Shown here: positions 7,211-17,800 of the stretch, one piece after another | How the letters are laid out: the number at the start of each line of letters is the position of its first letter | How positions within the stretch are numbered: position 1 is the first letter of the stretch | NCBI GenBank assembly: GCA_902770845.1 | Contig: CACXUV010000026.1 | Coordinates: 1-35,437 of the forward strand | Reading direction: 5' to 3' | Length of the DNA stretch: 35,437 nucleotides | Source: an uncultured Prevotellaceae bacterium | GTDB taxonomy: Bacteria > Bacteroidota > Bacteroidia > Bacteroidales > Bacteroidaceae | The notes under the pieces: model-generated | What the model was told of the DNA's origin: nothing | Databases searched by the model: none | The model's input: the letters and a program-made list of their open reading frames with translations, nothing else | Made by a program: the position numbers and the translations under genes

Positions 7211-8644
7211 GCGTGAAGCGTGTGCCTTTGGTGAACTTGGAGTCAATGTCCAAATCGCCTTTCATCTTCAGTGCCATCTGTTTGCAAATGGGCAAGCCCA
7301 GACCGTCGCCTTTAGTCAGGTCTCTTACTTCACGGAAAGGTTTAAAAATGTTTTCGCGATCTTCTTCGGAAAGCCCCTCACCAGTGTTAGACACAAGGAA
7401 TTGGAATGAGTGAGGGCCGCGCTTCTTGAACTCCACGACACATACTCCTTGTTTATCTTTACCTGCGAGTTTGGAGCGTTTACTGTCAGCGTTACATTGG
7501 GTTTCAGTTTTTCTCTGATTTCGTCTGCCAGCTGGTTGCAGAAGGGTGGAATGAGCGTATCTTCCATTTCCACAGGAGGTGTATCAATTGAATTCTCCAG
7601 TTCCGACAGCGTTTGTATGTGGTTCGAGAAGTCGAGCAGCGCCTTCACCTCAGGTATTTTACTGTCAATCTTCTTCAGTGTGGGTTCCAGCTGAGCCGAT
7701 ATGTTGCTGATGAACTTGGCCTTCAGAGCGTTGCTGTCGTTCAGCAGTTTTATGTTTTTCTTCTGTTTGCGAGTGAGCAGTATGTAGCGCATCAGTATCA
7801 GTGCTCCAATGACCAGTGCGGCAGCCAGTGCTGCAGCCAACACACACAGGCCCACAATAATGGCTTGCCGTGTGGTGAGTGCAGAGTCTTTCTCGTCGAT
7901 CGTGGCTTCGTTGTCGGCAATCTGCTGCTTCAGACCGTTGATTTCGTCGGCATATTTCAAGGCGGTGACAGAGTCTTTCCACGCAATGTAGCTGCTGTAC
8001 GATTGTGCCACCATGTTGGTGCTGCCCGACTTGCGACCGTTTGCAATGAGCGTCTGGAACACCTCGTCCACCTTGTCGTATTCCTTTTGGGCCGTGAGTT
8101 TCGTGGTCATTTCCTTAAACACGGCGTTGCCTTGTGCGTTCAGACCAAAAGTGTAGTAGTAGATGGCTTTGCTGTAGAGCAGATCGTTTTTCACACCTTC
8201 GTCTACCGACTGGTTGGCCAAGCTCTCCATGGCTCTCAGTTGTTCGTTGGCGTTGTCGGCTCGCCTCATCTTTATATACATTTGCATGCGTTCCTTGGTG
8301 GTGAGGTATCTCAGTGCCGCTTTTTCGCTTTCGCTCTTGCCTTGCCATGCGTCGATTACAGTCTCGGCGCGTTTAATCAGGTCGAAAGCTTCCGGATAGT
8401 AGTTTTCCTTATAGTAAAGTGCTGTGGCCTTCATGGCGCATTCCACTCCCAGTGGCACAATATTCCTGTTGGCATAGTCGTTGAAGGCATGTATATACAA
8501 AGAGCGTGCCTTGGCAATGTCTTCGTTGGGATTTACGGCGTCAGCCCGTTGGTGTAAACTGCTTTTTTGCTGTTCTTGTTGTGCGCTGACAAAAGTGCAG
8601 CAGCAGAGCATGCAGAGAAATAAAAAAAATGTGTTTCTTTTCAT
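7194..8644 (-). pseudogene. Broken TPR/sensor-kinase-like membrane protein (N-box deleted, frameshifted)
   Basis: Reads as a Bacteroidales periplasmic-repeat plus histidine-kinase-type protein. Residues 1-22 are a signal peptide; ~40-235 are TPR-like helices; ~261-290 is a membrane segment; ~300-345 is a dimerisation-like helix; then a HATPase domain. The frame runs to residue 402 (INKEYV), then shifts near 7436-7441. The other frame continues with EFKKRG...FLVSNTGEGLSEEDRENIFKPF...GDGLGLPICKQMA and stops at 7194. The G-boxes are present, but the N-box that should lie between NKEYV and EFKKRG is missing in every frame, so this is a deletion, not just a frameshift. The H-box position is Ala317 (FISNISAQLEPTL), so phosphotransfer was probably already lost. 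A truncated 439-residue product ending at 7325 could still be made. Confidence 0.8.
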
Positions 8645-8675
8645 TTTTTGTGATTGATGTTTCGTTTTATGCGTG

Positions 8676-8707
8676 CAAAAGTAATGAAATATTTTCTACA
8701 CGCCAAG
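8676..8707 (-). promoter_or_regulatory. Promoter for the broken kinase gene
   Basis: On the minus strand: CTTG (8707-8704, one mismatch to TTTG), a 20-nt spacer, then TACTTTTG (8683-8676), an exact TAnnTTTG. The predicted leader before the ATG at 8644 is about 26 nt. The promoter therefore looks intact even though the gene is broken. Confidence 0.6.
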
Positions 8708-8791
8708 AATTTGAGCGAAAAAATAGAAAGTTGACTGACAATCTTGTGATCATGTTTTTCGGGTCGAAAAGCGTAAAACTTCTGTTTTCGC

Positions 8792-8822
8792 TTTGTTATC
8801 TCGGCTATTCTTTGTAATTTTG
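8792..8822 (+). promoter_or_regulatory. Bacteroidetes promoter for prfC
   Basis: -33 TTTG (8792-8795), a 19-nt spacer and -7 TAATTTTG (8815-8822) form a textbook pair, 19 nt before the prfC ATG. It probably drives the downstream same-strand run through fmt. Confidence 0.8.
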
Positions 8823-8841
8823 CAACTTCAAAAAGTGAATT

Positions 8842-10431
8842 ATGAATCAGGAAATAGAACGCAGAAGAACGTTTGCGATTATATCGCACCCCGACGCCGG
8901 TAAGACCACCTTGACAGAAAAGTTCCTGCTTTTTGGCGGACAGATACAGGTGGCCGGTGCAGTGAAGAGTAATAAAATCAAGAAGACGGCCACCAGCGAC
9001 TGGATGGAAATAGAGAAGCAACGTGGCATCTCTGTGTCAACATCGGTCATGGAGTTCGACTATTGTCCCGAAGGAAAAGATATAGAATATAAGGTGAACA
9101 TACTCGACACACCAGGCCACCAGGACTTTGCCGAAGACACCTTTCGCACGCTTACGGCTGTAGATTCGGCCATCATTGTGGTTGACAGTGCCAAGGGTGT
9201 AGAGACGCAGACGCGCAAGCTCATGACCGTGTGTCGCATGCGCAACACCCCCGTGATTATTTTTATTAATAAAATGGATCGTGAGGGTCGCGACCCCTTT
9301 GATCTTTTAGATGAGCTGGAGCAGGAACTCGAAATCAAGGTGCGCCCCCTGAGCTGGCCCATCAATCAGGGTGCCAAGTTCAAGGGCGTCTACAATATTT
9401 ATGAGCAGAACCTTGACCTGTTCACCCCCGACAAGCAACGTGTCACCGAGAAAGTCAGCGTTCAACTCGATTCTGCTGAACTGGAACAGCGCATCGGCGA
9501 AGCCGACGCCCAGAAGTTGCGCGAAGACCTGGAGTTGGTAGATGGTGTTTATCCTGAGTTCGACGTCGAAGCCTACCGTCAGGCTGAGGTAGCCCCCGTC
9601 TTCTTTGGCTCGGCACTTAACAATTTTGGCGTGCAAGAACTGTTGAATTGCTTCGTAGAGATAGCCCCGTCTCCTCGTGCCACCAAGGCCGAGGAACGCA
9701 TGGTGCAGCCCGAGGAGGCCAAGTTCACAGGGTTCATCTTCAAGATTACGGCCAACATCGACCCCAACCACCGTTCGTGCATAGCCTTCTGCAAAGTGTG
9801 CTCCGGCAAGTTCCAGCGCAACGTGCCCTATTTGCATGTGCGTCAGGGCAAGACGCTGCGCTTCACCTCGCCCACACAGTTCATGGCCCAGCGCAAGAGC
9901 ACCATCGACGAGGCGTGGCCGGGAGACATTGTGGGTCTGCCCGACACGGGCGGCATCTTCAAAATAGGCGACACGCTCACCGAAGGCGAGCCCCTGCACT
10001 TCCGTGGTCTGCCCAGTTTCAGCCCCGAACTGTTCAAATATATCGAGAACGACGACCCCATGAAGTCCAAGCAATTGCAGAAAGGCATCGACCAGCTCAT
10101 GGACGAGGGTGTGGCCCAGTTGTTTGTCAATCAATTCAACAACCGCAAAATCATTGGCACTGTGGGCCAACTGCAGTTCGAAGTCATTCAGTATCGTCTG
10201 GAAAACGAGTACAACGCCAAGTGCCGCTGGGAGCCCGTTCATCTGTACAAGGCATGTTGGATAAGTAGCGATAGCGAACAGGAACTCGAAGCCTTCAAGA
10301 AACGCAAGTATCAGTACATGGCCAAAGACCGTGAAGGCCGCGACGTGTTCCTGGCCGACTCGGGCTATGTGCTGTCAATGGCTCAGCAAGACTTTGAACA
10401 CATTCAGTTCCACTTCACCAGCGAGTTCTGA
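8842..10431 (+). CDS. prfC: Peptide chain release factor 3
   Basis: RF3 is a translational GTPase that removes RF1/RF2 from the ribosome after peptide release. It has 529 residues, the normal size. G1 is [10 protein letters not shown], with the RF3-like QVAGAVK region after it; G2 is [11 protein letters not shown]3 is DTPGHQDF; G4 is NKMD ([11 protein letters not shown]). Domain II and the RF3 C-terminal domain ([35 protein letters not shown]) follow in order. It is the first gene of a run with the tRNA-modification gene at 10499 and others. Confidence 0.97.
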   Translation: MNQEIERRRTFAIISHPDAGKTTLTEKFLLFGGQIQVAGAVKSNKIKKTATSDWMEIEKQRGISVSTSVMEFDYCPEGKDIEYKVNILDTPGHQDFAEDTFRTLTAVDSAIIVVDSAKGVETQTRKLMTVCRMRNTPVIIFINKMDREGRDPFDLLDELEQELEIKVRPLSWPINQGAKFKGVYNIYEQNLDLFTPDKQRVTEKVSVQLDSAELEQRIGEADAQKLREDLELVDGVYPEFDVEAYRQAEVAPVFFGSALNNFGVQELLNCFVEIAPSPRATKAEERMVQPEEAKFTGFIFKITANIDPNHRSCIAFCKVCSGKFQRNVPYLHVRQGKTLRFTSPTQFMAQRKSTIDEAWPGDIVGLPDTGGIFKIGDTLTEGEPLHFRGLPSFSPELFKYIENDDPMKSKQLQKGIDQLMDEGVAQLFVNQFNNRKIIGTVGQLQFEVIQYRLENEYNAKCRWEPVHLYKACWISSDSEQELEAFKKRKYQYMAKDREGRDVFLADSGYVLSMAQQDFEHIQFHFTSEF

Positions 10432-10498
10432 TTTTTTTCCAGACAGGAAGAACCCGTTCAACACAAGAAGAAGTAAAGAAAGAGAAAAAAGAAAGAAA

Positions 10499-11071
10499 AT
10501 GACACAAGAGCAAGACATCAAAAACGCCGTGGAAACGATGCGGCGGGGTGGGGTGATCCTTTATCCCACCGACACGGTGTGGGGCATAGGTTGCGATGCT
10601 ACCAATGCCGAGGCCGTGAAGCGGGTGTACGAAATAAAACAGCGCGACGACTCGAAGGCGCTCATCTGCCTGGTCGACAGCGATGCGCGTCTGCAGCGCT
10701 ATGTGCGCAATGTGCCCGACGTGGCTTGGCAGCTCATCGATTGCCAGCCTGAGAAGCCCACGACGCTCGTTCTTGACGGGGCTGTGAACCTTGCCCCCAA
10801 CCTCATTGCCGAAGACGGCAGCATAGGCATTCGCATCACACAGGAACCTTTCTCCCACGAACTGTGCTATCGTTTTCAGAAGGCCATTGTCTCTACGTCG
10901 GCCAATATCAGCGGCGAGCCTGCAGCCCAGAACTATCGCGACATCAGCCCTGCCATTCTCGAGGCCGTAGACTATGTGTGCTTCTCGCGCCGCCAGGAGC
11001 ACAAGCCCCACCAGCCTTCGAGCATCATTCGCCTGCGCCCCAACGGACAGGTTGAAATTATCCGAAAGTAA
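10499..11071 (+). CDS. L-threonylcarbamoyladenylate synthase (Sua5/YrdC/YwlC)
   Basis: Makes threonylcarbamoyl-AMP from Thr, bicarbonate and ATP, the first step of t6A37 tRNA modification. The 190-residue protein is a YrdC domain: GGVILYPTDTVWGIGCDATN, KQRDDSKALICLV, KPTTLVLDG, GSIGIRIT, STSANISGEPA. The frame is open back to 10331, but that stretch overlaps prfC and is unlike the family. The ATG at 10499, preceded by a purine-rich A/G leader, is the start. No Sua5-type C-terminal extension is present, so this is the short YrdC/TsaC form. Confidence 0.93.
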   Translation: MTQEQDIKNAVETMRRGGVILYPTDTVWGIGCDATNAEAVKRVYEIKQRDDSKALICLVDSDARLQRYVRNVPDVAWQLIDCQPEKPTTLVLDGAVNLAPNLIAEDGSIGIRITQEPFSHELCYRFQKAIVSTSANISGEPAAQNYRDISPAILEAVDYVCFSRRQEHKPHQPSSIIRLRPNGQVEIIRK

Positions 11072-11080
11072 CGATTGATC

Positions 11081-11884
11081 ATGAGCACAGTGGCCGAACC
11101 GCATGCACTTTTTTTCGACATCGACGGAACGCTCGTGAGCTTTGCCACTCACCAGATTCCCCCCTCAACGGTGTTTGCCCTGACGCAAGCCAAAGCCTGC
11201 GGCCATCGTGTCTATATTGCTACGGGACGTCCCGTGAGCATCATCACCAACCTGGGGGCCATAGAGCACCTCATCGACGGCTACATCACCACCAACGGAG
11301 CCTATTGCTTTGTGGGGAGCGACGTGGTGTGCTGCAACGCCATTGACCAGGCCGATGTGCAAACGGTGCTGGCCGATGCTGCGGCCTGCGACTATTCGTG
11401 CATCGTTGCCAGCGAGCACCATTTTGTGGTATATAATCCGCACGACGATGTGGAGCGCATCTTTCGTCATGACTTGGCTGTAGAAAACCTCGATCCCCAT
11501 GCCCCCTGGCAGCCTGCGCTGCAGGAGCGCATCTTGCAGTTCTCGCCCTTCTTCACCCGTGAACACGAAGCACAGCTCATGGCCCGCATTCCCAACTGTG
11601 TGTCGGGGCGATGGCACCCCGAGTTCACCGACATCACGGCGCGTGGCGCCGATAAGGGCCATGCCCTGCTGCTCATGGCCCGCCATGAGGGCTTCAGCCC
11701 CCAGCACACAGTGGCTTTTGGCGACGGTGGCAACGACTTGACCATGATTTGTCAGGCAGGCATAGGAGTGGCCATGGGCAATGCCCTCGACCCTGTGAAG
11801 CAGCAGGCCCGCCATGTCACCACCAGCGTCGATGAAGATGGCGTGCTCCGGGCGCTCCGCCATCTGGGTATCATTCCCTCGTGA
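11081..11884 (+). CDS. HAD-superfamily hydrolase, Cof-type phosphatase
   Basis: A 267-residue HAD phosphatase of the Cof/IIB type, which removes phosphate from sugar phosphates or cofactors. Motif I is FFDIDGTLV (D13, D15); motif II is IATGRP; motif IV is VAFGDGGNDLTM with the late GIGVAMGNA. The large C2 cap lies between motifs II and III. The start ATG at 11081 is 9 nt after the preceding stop; an in-frame TTG at 11075 is less likely. Tight spacing with the genes on both sides suggests one operon. The substrate is unknown. Confidence 0.9.
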   Translation: MSTVAEPHALFFDIDGTLVSFATHQIPPSTVFALTQAKACGHRVYIATGRPVSIITNLGAIEHLIDGYITTNGAYCFVGSDVVCCNAIDQADVQTVLADAAACDYSCIVASEHHFVVYNPHDDVERIFRHDLAVENLDPHAPWQPALQERILQFSPFFTREHEAQLMARIPNCVSGRWHPEFTDITARGADKGHALLLMARHEGFSPQHTVAFGDGGNDLTMICQAGIGVAMGNALDPVKQQARHVTTSVDEDGVLRALRHLGIIPS

Positions 11885-11922
11885 CGTGAAAAACAGAAAA
11901 AGAAAAAAATCATAGCAAGCAC

Positions 11923-13728
11923 ATGGACAAGACAGTCGATACGGCAGGCACCTCATGGTTCGTACAACTGAACCAGTGGCGCAAGGAGCACATCAGCGAG
12001 AAGATGTTTGTGCTCATCCTTGCCTTTTTCGTGGGCTTTTTCGCAGCAGTGGCAGCCTTTGTGCTGCACTGGATTATTCATCAGATAGAACATTTGCTCA
12101 CCAGCCAGTTTCAGACCGACAGCTACAACTGGCTCTATCTGGTTTACCCCGTGGTGGGCATCTATCTCACTTCGCTCTTCGTGCGCTATGTGGTGAAAGA
12201 CAACATCTCCCACGGAATCACGCGCATACTCTACGCCATCTCTTCGAACAAGTCGCGCCTGCGACCTCACAACACCTGGAGCAGTGTCATAGCGTCGGCC
12301 ATCACCATTGGCTTTGGTGGTTCGGTGGGAGCCGAGGCCCCCATTGTGCTCACAGGTTCAGCCATAGGTTCCAATCTGGGCAAGCTGTTCCGCATGGACA
12401 GTCGCACGCTCATGCTCCTTGTGGGCTGTGGTGCGGCGGGTGCCATTGCAGGCATTTTCAAGGCCCCCATAGCCGGACTGGTGTTTACGCTCGAGGTCTT
12501 GATGATCGACATGACCATGACCTCGCTGCTGCCCATCCTCGTGAGCTGTGTCACCGCCACCTGTTTCACCTACATCTTCAGTGGCGATGCGGCCCTGTTC
12601 ACCTTCCACTTAGACAACGACTGGACTGTTGAGCGCATTCCTGCCTGCATCTTGCTGGGCGTGTTCTGCGGTCTGGTCAGCCTCTATTTCGTGCGTGCCA
12701 TGGGCTTTGCCGAGGGCATCTTTGCCCGTATTCAGAACTATCCCCACCTGAAGTTGCTTCTGGGCGGAACCACGCTCAGCCTGCTCATCTTTCTCTTCCC
12801 GGCCCTGTTTGGCGAAGGTTATAGCAGCATCAACCTGCTGCTCAACGGAAAGACCGAGGCCGACTGGAACCAGATTCTCAACAACTCGCTCTTCTCTGGT
12901 CATCCCAATGTGCTCATGACCTACATAGCCCTGGTGCTGCTCACCAAGGTCTTTGCCACCAGTGCCACCAATGGTGGTGGCGGTTGCGGCGGCACGTTTG
13001 CCCCCTCGCTCTTCATTGGCTGCTTTGCCGGCTTTTTCTTCTCGCGCATGTGGAACCTACACGAGCTGGGCGTCTACGTGCCCGAAAAAAACTTCGCCCT
13101 CATGGGCATGGCCGGTGTCATGTCGGGCGTTATGCATGCTCCGCTCACAGGCATCTTCCTCATAGCCGAGCTCACGGGCGGCTACAGTCTGTTCCTGCCG
13201 CTCATGATTGTGTCGGTGAGCAGCTATCTCACCATCAGCATCTTTGAGCCCCACAGCATCTACAGTTCGCGACTGGCCAAGGAAGGTAAGCTCATTACCC
13301 ACCACACCGACCACGCCGTGCTCACCCTCATGCAGCTCGATTCGGTCATTGAACGCGACGTGCAGTCGGTTGCACCCGATATGGAACTGGGGCGCATCGT
13401 CCACAAAATCAGCACTTCGCGCTCGTCCATGCTGCCCGTGGTCGATGCGGCCGGCACCCTGCTGGGCGAAATCGACATCACGAAGATTCGTCACGTGGTG
13501 TTCCGCATCGAGCTCTATCACCACTTCACAGCCTCGCAGCTCATGCAAGAGCCTGCAGCCACGCTCAGCGAGCAGGCCACCATGACCGACGTGATGCGCA
13601 CTTTCGACCGCACCCATGCCCAGTGGTTGCCCGTGCTCACGGCTGAAGGCCGTCTCTTGGGCTATATCTCACGCCAGCGCCTCTACATGCAGTACCGCAA
13701 GATGGTGGCCGACATGAGCGAAGACTGA
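11923..13728 (+). CDS. ClC-family chloride channel/antiporter with C-terminal CBS domains
   Basis: A 601-residue integral membrane protein of the ClC family, which moves Cl- (or F-) or exchanges it with H+. The membrane part (residues ~20-445) has the family motifs: G-A-E138-A-P (gating glutamate present, in GGSVGAEAPIVLTG) and G357-T-F-A-P (GGTFAPSLFIG). The N-terminal selectivity motif is SHGIT where GSGIP is typical, so ion preference may differ. Two CBS domains follow (VIERDVQSVAPDMELGRIV; ATMTDVMRTF and LGYISRQRLY), probably sensing nucleotides. It lies between the HAD gene and fmt. Confidence 0.92.
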   Translation: MDKTVDTAGTSWFVQLNQWRKEHISEKMFVLILAFFVGFFAAVAAFVLHWIIHQIEHLLTSQFQTDSYNWLYLVYPVVGIYLTSLFVRYVVKDNISHGITRILYAISSNKSRLRPHNTWSSVIASAITIGFGGSVGAEAPIVLTGSAIGSNLGKLFRMDSRTLMLLVGCGAAGAIAGIFKAPIAGLVFTLEVLMIDMTMTSLLPILVSCVTATCFTYIFSGDAALFTFHLDNDWTVERIPACILLGVFCGLVSLYFVRAMGFAEGIFARIQNYPHLKLLLGGTTLSLLIFLFPALFGEGYSSINLLLNGKTEADWNQILNNSLFSGHPNVLMTYIALVLLTKVFATSATNGGGGCGGTFAPSLFIGCFAGFFFSRMWNLHELGVYVPEKNFALMGMAGVMSGVMHAPLTGIFLIAELTGGYSLFLPLMIVSVSSYLTISIFEPHSIYSSRLAKEGKLITHHTDHAVLTLMQLDSVIERDVQSVAPDMELGRIVHKISTSRSSMLPVVDAAGTLLGEIDITKIRHVVFRIELYHHFTASQLMQEPAATLSEQATMTDVMRTFDRTHAQWLPVLTAEGRLLGYISRQRLYMQYRKMVADMSED

Positions 13729-13800
13729 GCCCCCCTGATACATTTAGAGAGAAATACAGAATCTTCAGAAGGAATAGATTTCCACAAAAAAACGATTTTT

Positions 13801-14775
13801 ATGCAGAAAAGCGATTTAAGAATAGTGTTCATGGGAACACCCGAGTTTGCTGTTGAAACGTTGCGGGCCCTGGTAGACAACGACTACAATGTGGTGGCAG
13901 TGGTCACCCAGCCCGACAAGCCTGTGGGCCGTCACGGCTCAGTGCTCCAGCCATCGGCTGTGAAGCAGTATGCTCAGGAGAAAGGGCTGCCTGTGCTGCA
14001 GCCCGAGAAGATGAAAGACCCCGACTTTCTTCAGCAGTTGCGCGGCTATCAGGCCAACCTGCAAGTGGTGGTGGCCTTCCGCATGCTGCCCGAGGTGGTA
14101 TGGGCCATGCCCCAGTATGGCACGTTCAATGTCCATGCAGCCCTGTTGCCCCAGTATCGCGGTGCAGCCCCCATTAACTGGGCCGTCATCAATGGTGAGA
14201 CGCAGACGGGCGTCACCACTTTCTTTCTCGACCACGACATAGACACGGGCCGCATCATCATGCAGCTGCCCTTCGATGTGCCCGACACGGCAGATGCCGA
14301 GTTTGTCTACGATGGACTGATGCACCTGGGAGCGCGCATCTGTCTGGAAACACTTCAAAAGATTCTGCAGGCCGACGGCCACCCCGAAAGCATTTCCCAG
14401 CACACACTTGCCGCCGATGCCGAACTGAAGTCAGCCCCCAAGATTTTCAAGGAAACCTGTCGCGTTGACTGGAGCCTCACGGCCAAGCAAGTCTACGACT
14501 TCGTGCGCGGTCTTAGCCCTTATCCCGGTGCGTGGACCACTCTGCGCCAGCCCGGTGGTAAGGAAACGGTACTCAAGATATTCAAGACCACCAAGACCAC
14601 CACTCCCGCAACGGGCAGGGTGGGGCAGGTGGTGGCTCTCAAAAAGCAGCTCTGCATCAGCTGTGCCGACTACCTTTTGCAGATAGACGAACTGCAGTTG
14701 GCCGGCAAGAAGCGAATGGATGCCGCCTCGTTTCTCAACGGTTGGAATGCCCAGGAAGACTGGCTGGCAGAGTAG
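13801..14775 (+). CDS. fmt: Methionyl-tRNA formyltransferase
   Basis: Adds a formyl group from 10-formyl-THF to Met-tRNAi to make the initiator fMet-tRNA. It has 324 residues. N-terminal RIVFMGTPEFAVETLRALV and the catalytic-region FNVHAALLPQYRGAAPINWAVINGE are diagnostic; FFLDHDIDTG carries the active-site Asp. The C-terminal OB-like domain begins around LTAKQVYDFVRGLSPYPGAWT. The starting ATG follows an A-rich leader, 72 nt after the ClC gene. In related genomes rpe commonly follows fmt closely; here a restriction enzyme lies between. Confidence 0.96.
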   Translation: MQKSDLRIVFMGTPEFAVETLRALVDNDYNVVAVVTQPDKPVGRHGSVLQPSAVKQYAQEKGLPVLQPEKMKDPDFLQQLRGYQANLQVVVAFRMLPEVVWAMPQYGTFNVHAALLPQYRGAAPINWAVINGETQTGVTTFFLDHDIDTGRIIMQLPFDVPDTADAEFVYDGLMHLGARICLETLQKILQADGHPESISQHTLAADAELKSAPKIFKETCRVDWSLTAKQVYDFVRGLSPYPGAWTTLRQPGGKETVLKIFKTTKTTTPATGRVGQVVALKKQLCISCADYLLQIDELQLAGKKRMDAASFLNGWNAQEDWLAE

Positions 14776-14860
14776 CACAGGCTATTGTCGTTAAGGCTAA
14801 ATATTTATTAAAGATGTGCAGTTTCTGAGTAAAAAGAAGCGAATCTCTGATTATTTTTCA

Positions 14861-14868
14861 TAACTTTG
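14861..14868 (+). promoter_or_regulatory. -7 box TAACTTTG for the restriction enzyme gene
   Basis: Exact TAnnTTTG match 21 nt before the GTG at 14890. No TTTG at the usual -33 distance. It gives the restriction enzyme its own promoter after fmt. Confidence 0.6.
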
Positions 14869-14889
14869 TCTGCAAATTGACGAAAAAGC

Positions 14890-17800
14890 GTGTACAGAAT
14901 GGCAAAGATTTATTCTCCGTCCGACTATCTCAAAGAGAGAAAACTTCGCGAAATACCCGTGGAGAAAGAACTACTGGCAAAGTTCAAGGAAGCTCTTCAT
15001 AATCATTTGCCTTCAAAGCCCAACGACGACCCTGAATCGAATTACTCCGACAGTGTCAAAGGTTTGCTCAATGACACCTTTTATAAAGGTAAGAACAAAA
15101 TAGGGCAAAGAAGAGATGTGAAGACAGACTTGAACATCTTTGAAGACGACACCACCTCGTCGTCGCCTGTTGTACTAATAGAAATGAAGCGTCCTTCGGA
15201 GAAAAAAGACATGATCTCGAAAGAGAACATGAACTGCAAGGCCCTTCACGAACTCATATTGTATTATCTTTCCGAGCTTTTTGGCAAAGACCACAACAAC
15301 GCCATACGCTATCTGATAGCCAGCAATGGCTACGACTGGTTCATATTTGAGGAGTCTCTGTTTCGTCGTCTTTTCACCAGCAACAAAAAATTCAAGCAGG
15401 AGTATGAGAAAGTGAATCCCAGCGAGCCCAAGCTGTGTCGTGAGCGAACGAAGGATTTCTATGACTACGTGGCTCAGGAAATAGCCCGGGAGCAATTGAC
15501 AGAGGAACTTTCGTGCGTTTATTTCTCGCTGAAGGGATGGGACAAGATGAGCGACCAGAAACTGTCTGCCATTTGCAAGCTGCTTTCTCCCTATTTCCTG
15601 TTGGGCAAGCGCCGTCGCGACACCAACGACATGAACGATGCGTTCTACAAAGAGTTGCTCTACATCATCGGACTCGAGGAAAAGACCGATAAAGGCAACG
15701 TTGTTATTCAGCGCATAGCCGAAGGTCGAGAGGCTGGTTCGCTCTTAGAGGGCACCATGTCGTGTTTGGGGGCAATCGACGAGCTTTCAGAATTGCAGCG
15801 ATACGATGCAGCCTTGGAATTGGTCCTCACCTGGGTGAACCGCCTGCTATTTATCAAATTGGTAGAGTCGCAGGTGATTAGCTTCAACTCCTGGGATGAG
15901 CCAGAGAAGCATCGCTTTTTCAGCGAAGACAGGATCAAGAGTTTTCACCACATCAACGACCTGTTTTTCAAAGTGCTGGCTCTGCCCAAGGAAAAACGCG
16001 ACGACGATGTGAAAAAAGTGTTCGGCGAAGTGCCCTATCTGAACAGCAAGCTGTTTGAGTGTACAAATTTGGAACGCCGTCTTAATGCCAAGATTTCTTT
16101 CCTGCGATCTATTGACATGAAGCCCTACAGGGACACGGTGGTCGTTGATTCTGCAGGACGAAGGGAAAGGGCACCTATGAGCAACATCAGCTACCTGATA
16201 GCGTTCCTGTCACGCTACAATTTCGGGGAGGCGCGAAAAGATGATACCCGTGAGTTGATCAATGCAGCGGTGCTGGGCAAAATTTTCGAGAAAATCAATG
16301 GCTATAAAGACGGTGCTGTGTTCACACCGGCATCGGTCACTAATTTCATTTGCAAGAAGACACTGGAGGGGTCTGTGATTGACAAGCTGAATGCCCTGCT
16401 GGGCTGCCAATGCCAGACACTCCAGGAACTCAAGGCACATATTCCAGCCGACAGACTGCGACAAGCAAGCAATGCTGTGGACGAGTTGCGCGTGTGCGAC
16501 CCCGCAGTGGGCAGTGGCCATTTTCTGGTGTCGGCTCTGAATCGTTTGGTTGCCATCAAGGCAGAACTGGGTGTGCTCTTAGACGAGAACGACCAGCCCC
16601 TGACGCTGAACTACAATATTAGTGTCAGCGAAGACGACGAACTGGAGGTGAAGCGTGGTAGCCAGTATTTTGCTTATAAGAAAGGTGTAGACGAGCTGAC
16701 CCGCATTCAGAAAGCACTCTTCCGGGAGAAGATGGCCATTATTGGCCATTGCCTGTACGGGGTCGACATCAATCCTAAGTCGGTAGACATTTGCCAGCTT
16801 CGCCTGTGGATTGAGTTGCTCAAGAATGCCTATTATGATGGCGACGAACTGGTAACGCTGCCCAACATCGACATCAACATCAAACAGGGCGACAGTTTGC
16901 TTCACAACCTGTCACTCGAAGCCGACATTTCGAGCACTCTGAAGAGAAAATGCGTTTCCATCAAGACCTATAAAGAGGTGAATACCAACTACAAGGTAGC
17001 CGATAAACACACGCGCAAGGAGCTCAACAAAATACTGAAGAGCATACAGAAGGAGTTGTACTATATAGCCAACAACAGGAGCGATCGCCTGTACAAGCGG
17101 AAGGAAAAACTGGAAACGAAGCTGATTGAGCGTGGCTACATGGGCTATGCGGGTCGTTTCTTTCATCATGAGGAGATTGACGACGAAAACATTCAGGCAG
17201 AGATAAACAAGATTGCAGCCGACTTGGAGAAGGTGAAAGCCCAGATAGAAGAGCGTGAGCGCATTTACGACAACGCCTTTGAGTGGCGATACATGTTTCC
17301 CGACGTGCTGGCCGACGACGGACGCTTTGAAGGCTTCGACTGCATCATAGGCAACCCACCCTATATACAGTTGCAATCCATGAAGCGTGTGGCCGACGAA
17401 TACGAAAGAAAAGGCTATGCTTCGTTCACACGCATGGGCGACATCAGCATTCTTTTCTACGAATGGTGCATGAGCTTGCTCCGTAAGGGCGGCTACCTAA
17501 CGTTTATCACTACAAACTCGTGGATGAGGGCCGACTATGGCAAGAAACTGCAGAAGTTCTTTGAGAGCAGTGAGGTCAATCCCTTGATGCTCATCGATTT
17601 CTTCACCTTTCAGGTGTTCCGCGATGTAACCATTCGCACCAACATCCTGATGCTGCAGAAAGCCGAGAACCAGAACAGGCTGATGACCTGCACCGTGCAG
17701 GACAACAAGGCATTCAAGCTGAAGGAGGTTGACAAATTCTTCGAGGAGAACAGGAAAGAGTGTTCTTTCGTTGGCAAAAGTCCGTGGGTGTTCCTTGATG

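Noticed and set aside
7325-7441. Programmed frameshifting in the kinase-like gene
   Set aside because: No slippery heptamer is evident and the N-box is absent in every frame, so a shift would not restore a working domain.
7613-8557. 314-aa plus-strand frame over the broken kinase gene
   Set aside because: The minus-strand translation has a signal peptide, membrane helix and HATPase motifs; the plus frame has none.
9307-10242. 311-aa minus-strand frame over prfC
   Set aside because: Antisense to RF3 with complete GTPase motifs.
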